From an uncultured Clostridia bacterium (lineage in GTDB: Bacteria; Bacillota; Clostridia; UBA1381), in assembly GCA_947631085.1 (NCBI GenBank), contig CANRJY010000005.1:89976-134996 (forward strand): a DNA stretch of 45,021 nucleotides, given 5' to 3'. Positions within the stretch are counted from its first letter, which is position 1; every line of letters starts with the position of its first letter. A program made the translations under genes and the position numbers. Below are positions 33,211 to 39,964 of this stretch, piece after piece. The notes beneath the pieces are model-generated. The model did not search any database, was not told the origin of the DNA, and saw only the letters and a list, made by a program, of their open reading frames with translations.

Positions 33211-34077
33211 TCAGAAAAGATAATTTATCGAGTTCACTATTTTTTCAGCCACCTCGGGCTTGTTCATCGTGTAAATATGTATTCCCGCGGCGTCGTTCGC
33301 GAGCAGATCCGTGATTTGCTCGACAGCGTACGCTATTCCCGCCTGCTTGAGCGCGTCGGGATTGTCTTGGTATTTCGCGATGAGCTTCGTAAATTTCGCG
33401 GGCATCGCCGTACCGCCCGACAAAACGCACATCGTCTCGATCTGCGACGCTCTCGTAAGCGGCATAATTCCCGCCGTAACGGGCACGTTTATGCCCTTTT
33501 TCGCGATTATATCGAGAAAATTATAGAACACATCGTTATCGAAAAACATCTGCGTAACGAGAAAATCACAGCCCGCGTCGACCTTGCGCTTTAAGTTGTC
33601 TATATCGTCCTCAAGCGACGCGCTGTCGGGGTGGCACTCGGGATAGCACGCGCCGCCGACGCAGAAGCCGCCGTATTCCTTTATCGCCGCGGTCAGCTCC
33701 GACGCGTAGCGGTAGCCCGGGAAAATCTCTCCGTCATAATCGCGCGGCTTATCGCCCCTGAGCGCGAGTATATTTTGAATACCGAGCGCCCTATACTCGA
33801 CAAGGCGGTTTTTCACATCCTCCTCAGAGTTCGCCACGCAGGTAAGATGCGCGAGCGACGGCATAGCCAGATTATTTTTCAAATGCGACGCGATAATAGC
33901 GGTGCTCTTGGAATTGCCGCCTCCCGCGCCGTAGGTGACGCTCATATAATCGACGGGCATTTTCGAGAGCGCGTCAACGGTATTCAAAACGCTTTCCAGT
34001 CCGCTTTCCTTTTTGGGCGGAAACACCTCGAACGAGAGAACAGGCTTTTTGCTTGCAAATATATCCTTTATATACAT
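33211..34077 (-). CDS. metF: Methylenetetrahydrofolate reductase (MetF)
   Basis: A 288-residue flavoenzyme that reduces 5,10-methylene-THF to 5-methyl-THF, the methyl donor for MetH encoded next. Visible family features: SFEVFPPKKES near residue 15, TYGAGGG (about 58-64), LRGDKPRD, and the FAD-region ATP-independent motif DFLVTQMFFDND. Full length for the family. The start has a CGGAGG ribosome site. First gene of the metF-metH operon, with its promoter in the gap shared with galU. I saw no SAM riboswitch or T-box in the short leader. Confidence 0.93.
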   Translation of the reverse strand: MYIKDIFASKKPVLSFEVFPPKKESGLESVLNTVDALSKMPVDYMSVTYGAGGGNSKSTAIIASHLKNNLAMPSLAHLTCVANSEEDVKNRLVEYRALGIQNILALRGDKPRDYDGEIFPGYRYASELTAAIKEYGGFCVGGACYPECHPDSASLEDDIDNLKRKVDAGCDFLVTQMFFDNDVFYNFLDIIAKKGINVPVTAGIMPLTRASQIETMCVLSGGTAMPAKFTKLIAKYQDNPDALKQAGIAYAVEQITDLLANDAAGIHIYTMNKPEVAEKIVNSINYLF

Positions 34078-34104
34078 AATATCCTCCGAAATTATTGTAA
34101 TCTC

Positions 34105-34133
34105 TTGATATTATATCAAAAATAAGGTATAAT
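34105..34133 (+). promoter_or_regulatory. Promoter of galU, overlapping the metF promoter
   Basis: TTGATA (34105-34110), 17-bp spacer, TATAAT (34128-34133). Shares its bases with the opposing metF promoter. Confidence 0.65.
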
Positions 34134-34138
34134 GACAA
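34110..34138 (-). promoter_or_regulatory. Promoter of metF-metH, overlapping the galU promoter
   Basis: Minus strand TTGTCA (34138-34133), 17-bp spacer, TATAAT (34115-34110). The two promoters lie face to face over the same 34 bp, so only one polymerase can bind at a time. Confidence 0.65.
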
Positions 34139-34177
34139 GAGAAAATAAAAAAAATATCCCGCAAAGGAGCGATAAAT

Positions 34178-35050
34178 ATGAAAATAACAAAAGCCGTAAT
34201 TCCGGCGGCGGGCTTCGGCACGCGCTTTCTTCCGGCGACCAAGGCGGTGCCGAAGGAAATGCTGCCGATCGTTGACAAGCCGACAATACAATATATCGTC
34301 GAGGAAGCCGTCGCCTCGGGAATAACCGACCTGCTCATTATAACCTCGCGCGGCAAGGACGCGATAGTGAACCATTTCGACAAGGCCGCGGAGCTTGAAG
34401 CGGTGCTCGAACGTGACGGAAAGGAAGAGCTTTTAAGGCTCGCGCGCGGCGTGTCGGATAAAATAAACGTGCATTTCGCGCGCCAAAAGGAGCAAAAGGG
34501 ACTGGGACACGCGGTACTTTGCGCGAAAAGCTTCGCGGGAGGGGAGCCGTTCGCGGTAATGCTCGGCGACGACGTTGTTGTAAACGACGAAAAGCCATGC
34601 TTAAAGCAGCTGACGGAGCAATATGAAAAGCTCGGCGCGAGCGTTCTCGGCGTTCAGCGCGTGGGTATGAAAAACGTGAACAAATACGGCATACTCGACT
34701 GCGAAAGGGAAAACGGCAGACTTTACAAAATGCGCGGTATGGTTGAAAAACCGTCCGTTGACAAAGCGCCCTCGGATATAGCGGCGCTCGGGCGGTATGT
34801 TCTCACTCCTGCGATTTTCGATTGTCTCGAAAAAACCGAAAAAGGCGCGGGCGGGGAGATACAGCTCACCGACGCGATAGTAAAGCTGATGGAAACCGAG
34901 CCGGTTTACGCGTATGATTTTGAAGGAACGCGCTACGACATCGGCAGCAAGCAGGGCTTCCTCGCCGCGACGGTGGATTTTGCATTGAAAAGAGAGGATT
35001 TGCGCGACGAATTTGCCGAGTTTTTAAAGCGGACTGCCGCGAACTTATAA
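34178..35050 (+). CDS. galU: UTP-glucose-1-phosphate uridylyltransferase (GalU)
   Basis: A 290-residue nucleotidyltransferase that makes UDP-glucose from UTP and glucose-1-phosphate, feeding wall, glycolipid and capsule synthesis. The N-terminal AVIPAAGFGTRFLPATKAVP is the nucleotide-binding signature; KEMLPIVDKPTIQYIVEEA, VMLGDDVV and GEIQLTDAI follow in the family order, and RYDIGSKQGFL is near the C-terminus. Full length. AAAGGAG precedes the ATG. Monocistronic as far as can be seen. A weak hairpin (CTGACATC/GGTGTCGG, about 35093-35118) before a T-rich run may be its terminator. Confidence 0.93.
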   Translation: MKITKAVIPAAGFGTRFLPATKAVPKEMLPIVDKPTIQYIVEEAVASGITDLLIITSRGKDAIVNHFDKAAELEAVLERDGKEELLRLARGVSDKINVHFARQKEQKGLGHAVLCAKSFAGGEPFAVMLGDDVVVNDEKPCLKQLTEQYEKLGASVLGVQRVGMKNVNKYGILDCERENGRLYKMRGMVEKPSVDKAPSDIAALGRYVLTPAIFDCLEKTEKGAGGEIQLTDAIVKLMETEPVYAYDFEGTRYDIGSKQGFLAATVDFALKREDLRDEFAEFLKRTAANL

Positions 35051-35165
35051 TAAAAAGCGGCTTGATGCAGAATATTTAGTTAAGTAACGAGCTGACATCT
35101 TTGTTTCGGGGGTGTCGGTTTTGTTTTGGGTACGAATCCGACTATAGGCATTGTTTTCAATTCTG

Positions 35166-35465
35166 TCAGTCTGCCGCAAGCTGAATATCTGCACCAACTT
35201 CATCAATATTTAAAACTTGTTGGTCTATTGTTTCATCGCCTACTGTTTCAGTATTTTCTGCCACATACGGAAATTCTGTTTCAGATACAACCTCCGGCTC
35301 AGTTGTTTCTGTTATACTTTCATCAGGCATAGATATAAAATTCGGCGAAGTATCTATAACCGAACCCACCTCAATCGTTTCGGTAAACTTTTCGCTTTCC
35401 GGCATCGAGTCGGCACTTTTAACTTCGTCCGCCAAAACAGTTGGAATAACGGATGTCAACAATAA
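35166..35465 (-). pseudogene. Remnant of a secreted surface protein gene (signal peptide and acidic stalk)
   Basis: In one minus-strand frame this DNA reads ISLLLTSVIPTVLADEVKSA and then a Ser/Thr/Glu-rich stalk of about 85 residues up to a stop at 35166. It looks like the signal peptide end and acidic linker of a BspA-like surface protein, similar in style to residues 1-90 of the partial gene at 43805. It has no start codon of its own, no LRR part, and is more AT-rich than its neighbours. It directly abuts, in another frame, the end of the GH43-like gene. Most likely the residue of a deletion or rearrangement. Confidence 0.5.
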
Positions 35466-36393
35466 GCTGATGATCCAATTCAATAACCAATTCCTTATCC
35501 CTGTCGCATACAAGCGCGCCGTCCTTTATTTCAAGCTCCGCCGCTTGGATCGATGTGCGGCGTTCGCCGGGTTGGAATACCTGGTCAAACGTTCTGCGGT
35601 CGGGGTGGGTGAAGTAGAATATGTACGCCTTTTCTCCCGACACGACCACGTCCGCGTGATTGCCTATCGTGCCGTCGTCGGGGCGGCTGCCGCCCTTGTC
35701 GAGTATGCGCGTTTTCTGCTTTGTCCAATTCTCCAAATCATCCGAAAAATACACGTCCTGCCCGTGCCAGCAGTCTGTTATCAGCCAATATTTACCGCCA
35801 AATTCGAACACGTTCACGCCCTCGTGCGGCACGTCGTCTATCGCGGCGCCCTTGTGCGTCCACGAGCATAGGTCCGCGCTGTCGGCGTAATGCGTATGCG
35901 AGTCATCGCGCTCGTCCTTGTACCACATTCTGAACACTCCGTCGGGCTTCCTGAAAATGCACGCGTCTATCGTCCTGTCCGACGGCAAATCGAGCTTGTT
36001 TACAAAGCTCCAGTCAATCAGATTTTCCGAAATGTAGTGCAGGATATATCTCGGCGCGTTCCAGTCCTTCGGCACGCCCGAGACGTAGCTCACGAACATA
36101 TGATATTTGCCGCCGTGATAAATCACCTCGGGCGCCCAGTATGTGTTTCTTCCGGACTCATACTCAAGTCCGCGGCAAATTCCGACATACTCCCACGAAT
36201 TGCCGCCGTCCCTGCTTTCGGCGACGCCTATGTCCGTGCCGTGTATCCACATTTCGCCCTCCTCGACGACGTCCGCGCGACGGTTTGTGTAGAGCATATA
36301 ATGCGTTTTTGTTTTTCTGTTGTAAATAACCACCGGATCAGCCGCTCCGTCGTGAACAGGGTCGCGGAAAAGCGGCGCGTTTGCTTTTTTCAT
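35419..36393 (-). CDS. GH43/GH117-like five-bladed propeller glycosidase, C-terminus altered
   Basis: A 324-residue predicted glycoside hydrolase without a signal peptide. FRDPVHDGAADPVVIYNRKT near the start carries the typical catalytic-base Asp of GH43-type propellers; YWAPEVIYHGGKYHMFVS near residue 110 and EGVNVFEFGGKYWLITD near 200 are blade motifs, and DGTIGNHADVVV lies late. The long frame up to 36687 is an artefact that reads through tRNA-Ser antisense; GGAGG is seven bases before the ATG at 36393. The last 15-20 residues (DHQLIVDIRYSNCFGGRS) come from the adjoining gene remnant in a shifted frame, so the native C-terminus has been replaced. Substrate unknown, perhaps an arabinan or galactan side chain. 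Confidence 0.75.
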   Translation of the reverse strand: MKKANAPLFRDPVHDGAADPVVIYNRKTKTHYMLYTNRRADVVEEGEMWIHGTDIGVAESRDGGNSWEYVGICRGLEYESGRNTYWAPEVIYHGGKYHMFVSYVSGVPKDWNAPRYILHYISENLIDWSFVNKLDLPSDRTIDACIFRKPDGVFRMWYKDERDDSHTHYADSADLCSWTHKGAAIDDVPHEGVNVFEFGGKYWLITDCWHGQDVYFSDDLENWTKQKTRILDKGGSRPDDGTIGNHADVVVSGEKAYIFYFTHPDRRTFDQVFQPGERRTSIQAAELEIKDGALVCDRDKELVIELDHQLIVDIRYSNCFGGRS

Positions 36394-36477
36394 AGAAATT
36401 CCTCCATACAGAATTTTGCTCATTTTATCATAACTACGGCACAAATGCAAGAAATTTTTCATTAACTCAAAAATTTG

Positions 36478-36506
36478 TTGACTTTTGATACGATTTATAT
36501 TATAAT
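36478..36506 (+). promoter_or_regulatory. Promoter of tRNA-Ser
   Basis: TTGACT (36478-36483), 17-bp spacer, TATAAT (36501-36506), 20 bases before the tRNA. Confidence 0.75.
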
Positions 36507-36525
36507 ATAGTCTGCTGATACAAAC

Positions 36526-36613
36526 GGAGGGGTGGCCGAGAGGTTGAAGGCGCAGCATTGGAAATGCTGTGACGTGAAAGCGTTCGTGGGTTCGAATCCC
36601 ATCCCTTCCTCCA
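36526..36613 (+). tRNA. tRNA-Ser (anticodon GGA)
   Basis: An 88-base class II tRNA. Acceptor arm GGAGGGG pairs with CCCTTCC (one G-T pair); D arm GCCGAGAGGTTGAAGGC; anticodon stem CAGCA/TGCTG with loop TTGGAAA, anticodon GGA; a long variable arm (about 15 bases), as expected for serine; T arm GTGGGTTCGAATCCCAT. CCA is encoded (36611-36613). The discriminator base appears to be T, unusual for serine tRNAs. Decodes UCC and UCU. Confidence 0.93.
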
Positions 36614-36627
36614 AGTAATATCTTTTG

Positions 36628-36655
36628 ACGGGTGGCTGTTAACGCCGCCCGTTTG
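36628..36655 (+). terminator. Terminator after tRNA-Ser
   Basis: A 9-bp stem ACGGGTGGC/GCCGCCCGT with one G-T pair, seven-base loop, followed by TTGTTT. Confidence 0.6.
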
Positions 36656-36851
36656 TTTATTCGCCCGCTTTTTCGATAACCCCGCAAAATTCTCGATCGG
36701 CGGTATTTGGTTTTTGCTGACGGGCGGCAAATTCGGCATTGACGCCATAAATGACTTTATATTTAAAATTGAAAGAAATTTAATTAAATATGAGGTATCG
36801 GATGAAGTGATAATTGTTAAACAATGCAAGGGTCATTATGATGACAAATAA
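36654..36851 (+). pseudogene. Possible C-terminal remnant of a protein gene after the tRNA
   Basis: The roughly 300 bases between the tRNA and the phosphoesterase contain no complete gene. One plus-strand frame reads into a protein-like ending (GGKFGIDAINDFIFKIERNL, then IKYEVSDEVIIVKQCKGHYD) that stops at 36849-36851. It has no start or ribosome site. It may be the tail of a gene lost by integration or deletion at the tRNA 3' side. Not recognised; could be chance. The rest, 36852-36919, shows nothing. Confidence 0.25.
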
Positions 36852-36919
36852 AAATTGAGAAACAGTGCCATGCGCCCCCGCGGGAGTGTGTCCGGATTAA
36901 ACGTATTTTATCGGATATA

Positions 36920-37618
36920 TTAAATTTCCAGCTCCTCGATGTCGTCATACATGATACGAAGTGCGCATTCTTCGCCGTCAACGTGGTAATGACCGCAGTA
37001 CCAGCGGTCGTAATCGAGACGTTCTTCTATCGTGTCAAGCCATTCTTCGGTGGATTTGTCAACCGCGTTTTGGTTTAAATCGGGGATAAAAGCATATGTT
37101 GGCTCGTATTTTTTCGGGGCGGTATGCGATAACACAAAATCCACGCGCCAGTTTGCCTTTTCGAGTTGACGCTCCACATATTCCTTTATTTCATCCGACG
37201 GCTGCTCCGTAAAAAACCACGGCTCGCCCGATGCGAGCCGTGTATACTTGTCCACAGAATAAGCGCCGCCTATCGCTATCGCCGTTCTGCCTTCAAAATC
37301 GTAAATTTCGCCGTCCATCGCGAACAGCAGATTAGGGTATTTCTCCTCGTAATAGACAAGCCCGCCGTGCCAGCGCTTTATCTCGTACGAGTCTATCTCC
37401 GACGGACGTTCCTCGTGGTTGCCGTGGATCATAAACAGCGTTATCGGATAGCCGCTAAGCTCCTCCTTGAGCGCTTCGTCCGATTCGCCGAGATAGTAGT
37501 TTATTCCCGCGTCGCCCAGGATTATCATTATATCGTCGGGCGTTGTCGCAAGCTCCTCGCAGGCGCAGTAAACCTTATCAAAATATCGGTGCGTGTCGCC
37601 GGTTATGTATATGCTCAT
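36920..37618 (-). CDS. Metallophosphoesterase
   Basis: A 232-residue calcineurin-like phosphoesterase. The five metal-binding motifs are visible: GDTHR (residues 7-11), GDAGIN (about 36), GNHEE (about 66), SHTAP (about 164) and GHYHVD near 209. No signal peptide, so cytoplasmic. AAGGAGC precedes the ATG. It lies 15 bases downstream of an AT-rich hypothetical gene in the same direction and may be co-transcribed with it. Single-domain proteins of this kind may hydrolyse nucleotides, cyclic nucleotides or phosphoproteins; the substrate cannot be inferred. Confidence 0.88.
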   Translation of the reverse strand: MSIYITGDTHRYFDKVYCACEELATTPDDIMIILGDAGINYYLGESDEALKEELSGYPITLFMIHGNHEERPSEIDSYEIKRWHGGLVYYEEKYPNLLFAMDGEIYDFEGRTAIAIGGAYSVDKYTRLASGEPWFFTEQPSDEIKEYVERQLEKANWRVDFVLSHTAPKKYEPTYAFIPDLNQNAVDKSTEEWLDTIEERLDYDRWYCGHYHVDGEECALRIMYDDIEELEI

Positions 37619-37633
37619 TTTTGTTGCTCCTTA

Positions 37634-38608
37634 TTACAGCATTTCTTCTAATATTTTTTTCAATTTTTCCAATTTTTCATTATCCATCGGCAGACTGATG
37701 TCGGTTTTTATCGTTTTATTAATTGCGTTATTTGTTTTTAGTTGGTCTTTCTTTTTGTCTGTGGCGTTGTTATAATTTTCAATCATATTTTGCGGATATT
37801 GATATATTCCTATTTTATCAAAAACCACATACACATCGCTGTCTTTGTCAAACGACTGCAAGGAAATACAAAATGCCGCTTTTATTTTTTGGGGATCATT
37901 GTCATCTATAACAACAACGTCAAGGTATTTCCAAATTGAATTGTTAAACTCTTTGATAGAATGGTAGTTGTGATAATGGTGTCCTCCTGCTCCGAGTGTT
38001 ATAACTTCAAATTGAAACTCTCCATCATTATGTTTTCCTAAATAGTCTTTAATCAATTTCTGTTGTTCCCTGCGAGCTATTATATACTCCTTACGTTTTT
38101 TATTATTAAAGCCTTGATCGTCATCCTCAAAATCTTGATTGTCATCCTCGCACGATTTAATCTCTCCATAATTACTAATCTCCTTAAACAGCAAATTAAA
38201 TTTATGCGGATCCATCGGCTGCGGGCTCATCGGTAAATCAATATTTGCGTTGATCATTTTGTCTTCTATTTTATCAAATGATAAATCGCTGTTATTGCAC
38301 CGGTCGTACTTATAAATTCCCAATCTATCCATTAAAACATGAATATTTTCGCTGTCCTTGTCCTTGTCATATGCCTGAAGAGCAATATGATATTTTTGCT
38401 CTATCGTAACATCTATTCCAAACCAATTTTTATCAGGGCAAGACCGATCTTTTACTTCCTTCACAACAAATCCGGAAGAATTGTCCCCTGATTCTTTCAT
38501 ATCATTAAATTTTTTCCTGATTTCCTCCTTCTGTCCCTTGCGAGCGCTTATGTAATCTTCTTTTGCTTTATTAAACTTTTCCTGTTCATCAAAATCCTTT
38601 TCACTCAT
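37634..38608 (-). CDS. AT-rich acidic protein with internal duplication, unknown function
   Basis: A 324-residue soluble protein I do not recognise. It is made of two related halves. In each: a charged helix (KEDYISARKGQKEEIRKKF; KRKEYIIARREQQKLIKDYL), then a strand pair (HIALQAYDKDKDSENIHVLM; AAFCISLQSFDKDSDVYVVF), then (M)DRLGIYKY or DKIGIYQY, then an IDLPMSPQPM or ISLPMDNEKL tail. An acidic linker DDNQDFEDDDQGF joins them. Lys/Asp/Asn-rich and clearly more AT-rich than its neighbours, which suggests recent acquisition. AAGGAGG precedes the ATG. The repeated beta-strand/IYxY module may form a pseudo-dimer. Confidence 0.72.
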   Translation of the reverse strand: MSEKDFDEQEKFNKAKEDYISARKGQKEEIRKKFNDMKESGDNSSGFVVKEVKDRSCPDKNWFGIDVTIEQKYHIALQAYDKDKDSENIHVLMDRLGIYKYDRCNNSDLSFDKIEDKMINANIDLPMSPQPMDPHKFNLLFKEISNYGEIKSCEDDNQDFEDDDQGFNNKKRKEYIIARREQQKLIKDYLGKHNDGEFQFEVITLGAGGHHYHNYHSIKEFNNSIWKYLDVVVIDDNDPQKIKAAFCISLQSFDKDSDVYVVFDKIGIYQYPQNMIENYNNATDKKKDQLKTNNAINKTIKTDISLPMDNEKLEKLKKILEEML

Positions 38609-38677
38609 TTTAATTTCCTCCTTAAAATATTAATTTCTTCCCGCGTACGCGGTTTGCCGTACACAACCTCTTATTCC

Positions 38678-38707
38678 ATTATACAGCAGCGCCGGATGAA
38701 TTGTCAA
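38678..38707 (-). promoter_or_regulatory. Promoter of the internally duplicated protein gene
   Basis: Minus strand TTGACA (38707-38702), 18-bp spacer, TATAAT (38683-38678); it lies within the last codons of the GNAT gene, so the downstream pair can be expressed independently. A short CCGCG/CGCGG palindrome at 38641-38652 is in the leader. Confidence 0.6.
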
Positions 38708-39782
38708 TATTTTTCCAATGATCCTCCAATATCCTGTTGAACAGCGCAGCCGACTCTTCGGAAATTTCGCCGCCGCAAGCAGCCATATACCGCGAAAAAA
38801 TATCCCGTGCGATTTCCTCCGCGTTTTTACGCTCGTCCGAGGGGTGTTCCACAATTACCTCAACACTGTTTATCGAGGTATTGGGTATTATCAGGCTTCC
38901 CGACGCGCGGGCTCCGGAAATTACGCTGTAATTCCACGGCTGTTTTATAATGATCCATTTTGAAGCCTTATAAATGAACAAAAACGTATGCCTGTACAGA
39001 ATTTCAATATCTTCAAGATTTTCGAGATTTTGACCGCTGTCCATACATCGTATTTTCTCAATATGAAACGATCTGGACGGATGTGTAAGGCAATAATTCC
39101 ACGCTTCTCTTTCGGTTGAAAAATATCCTTGTGATTTATTGACAAAAAATACGTCGTTAAAAATCGCAAACTCAACGTCATAGACATATCTCTTTTGAGC
39201 TTCCAGCCGTTCAAAATGATCCTTTGTCATATAATAATTTATACGGTCTGATATTTCCGGCGTATCATTTGAAAAGCAAGGCTGCGGGTATTCGTTTTTT
39301 TCGTTACACTCAAAGCCCATATTTTCCATAAATCGCTTCGCCGTTTCGTTTTCTGCCCAAACGGGAGCGATCACTTTTTTCGCTGCGATGATTTCATGAG
39401 TGTCTCCACAATTTCTAAGTCCTCTTCCGAATAACATTTCCAGCGCAGCTTCGACCGCTTCCGAAGCGTAGCCCTTTCTGCGGAATTGAGGATATATATA
39501 CAGCTCCATAGCGAAAACATTGTTTCCGCGATCCGTAAAACCGATATATCCCACGCTTTTGTCTTTGGTAAAGTAAACATCAAAAGCTGTGATCATAAAA
39601 AACAGCGGTTTCTTAAGGTCGATCCGCGCCAATGTCTCCGGCGTGTATTCCGTCCCGAAATACATTTCAAATTCACCCGTCTCAACAATTTTCTGTTTAA
39701 TACTATCCGCCGCGGTTAATACTTTTCCGGGATTACCGTAGCCCAAACGGTCGAAAAATAATCTTTTTGAATAGAAATTCAT
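38679..39782 (-). CDS. GNAT-family N-acetyltransferase with extra C-terminal domain
   Basis: A 367-residue protein. The N-terminal 170 residues are a GNAT acyltransferase domain: the acetyl-CoA pyrophosphate loop is FRRKGYASEAVEAALEMLF (about 98-116), after the strand FAMELYIY, and AENETAKRFMENMGF is the usual alpha4 segment. Residues from about 180 onward form a second domain, unrecognised, with many aromatic residues (FFVNKSQGYFSTEREAWNYC), then a helical tail. Most GNATs are about 170 residues, so this is a fusion. AAGGAG precedes the ATG; a 23-codon ORF sits just upstream. Acyl acceptor unknown. Confidence 0.78.
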   Translation of the reverse strand: MNFYSKRLFFDRLGYGNPGKVLTAADSIKQKIVETGEFEMYFGTEYTPETLARIDLKKPLFFMITAFDVYFTKDKSVGYIGFTDRGNNVFAMELYIYPQFRRKGYASEAVEAALEMLFGRGLRNCGDTHEIIAAKKVIAPVWAENETAKRFMENMGFECNEKNEYPQPCFSNDTPEISDRINYYMTKDHFERLEAQKRYVYDVEFAIFNDVFFVNKSQGYFSTEREAWNYCLTHPSRSFHIEKIRCMDSGQNLENLEDIEILYRHTFLFIYKASKWIIIKQPWNYSVISGARASGSLIIPNTSINSVEVIVEHPSDERKNAEEIARDIFSRYMAACGGEISEESAALFNRILEDHWKNIDNSSGAAV

Positions 39783-39797
39783 AGTAATTTTCTCCTT

Positions 39798-39869
39798 TCA
39801 GATGACAAGTATTCGTATAACCTGATCCTTCAAGCTGTCGGGTCCCGCCCTGATTTGTTTTTGCATCAT
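39798..39869 (-). CDS. Small ORF, possible leader peptide of the GNAT gene
   Basis: A 23-codon ORF (MMQKQIRAGPDSLKDQVIRI plus three residues) with a good ribosome site, AAGGAG five bases before the first ATG. It ends 15 bases upstream of the GNAT start, and the GNAT ribosome site directly follows its stop. It has no obvious amino-acid run typical of attenuation leaders. It may be a coupled small protein or chance. A 9-bp inverted repeat (AAAATCTCC/GGAGATTTT, 39886-39894 and 39931-39939) lies upstream. Confidence 0.35.
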   Translation of the reverse strand: MMQKQIRAGPDSLKDQVIRILVI

Positions 39870-39964
39870 GATCACTCCTTCAAAAAAAATCTCCGTAACA
39901 TAAGTGAAATTTTCTTTACACCTATATTATGGAGATTTTCATGTTCAAAATTTTGAAGATAGCC

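Noticed and set aside
34078..34177. SAM riboswitch or T-box before metF-metH
   Set aside because: The leader is only about 30 bases and has no suitable hairpins or motifs.
36394..36687. N-terminal extension of the GH43-like frame
   Set aside because: It reads through tRNA-Ser on the opposite strand; the good ribosome site is at the ATG 36393.
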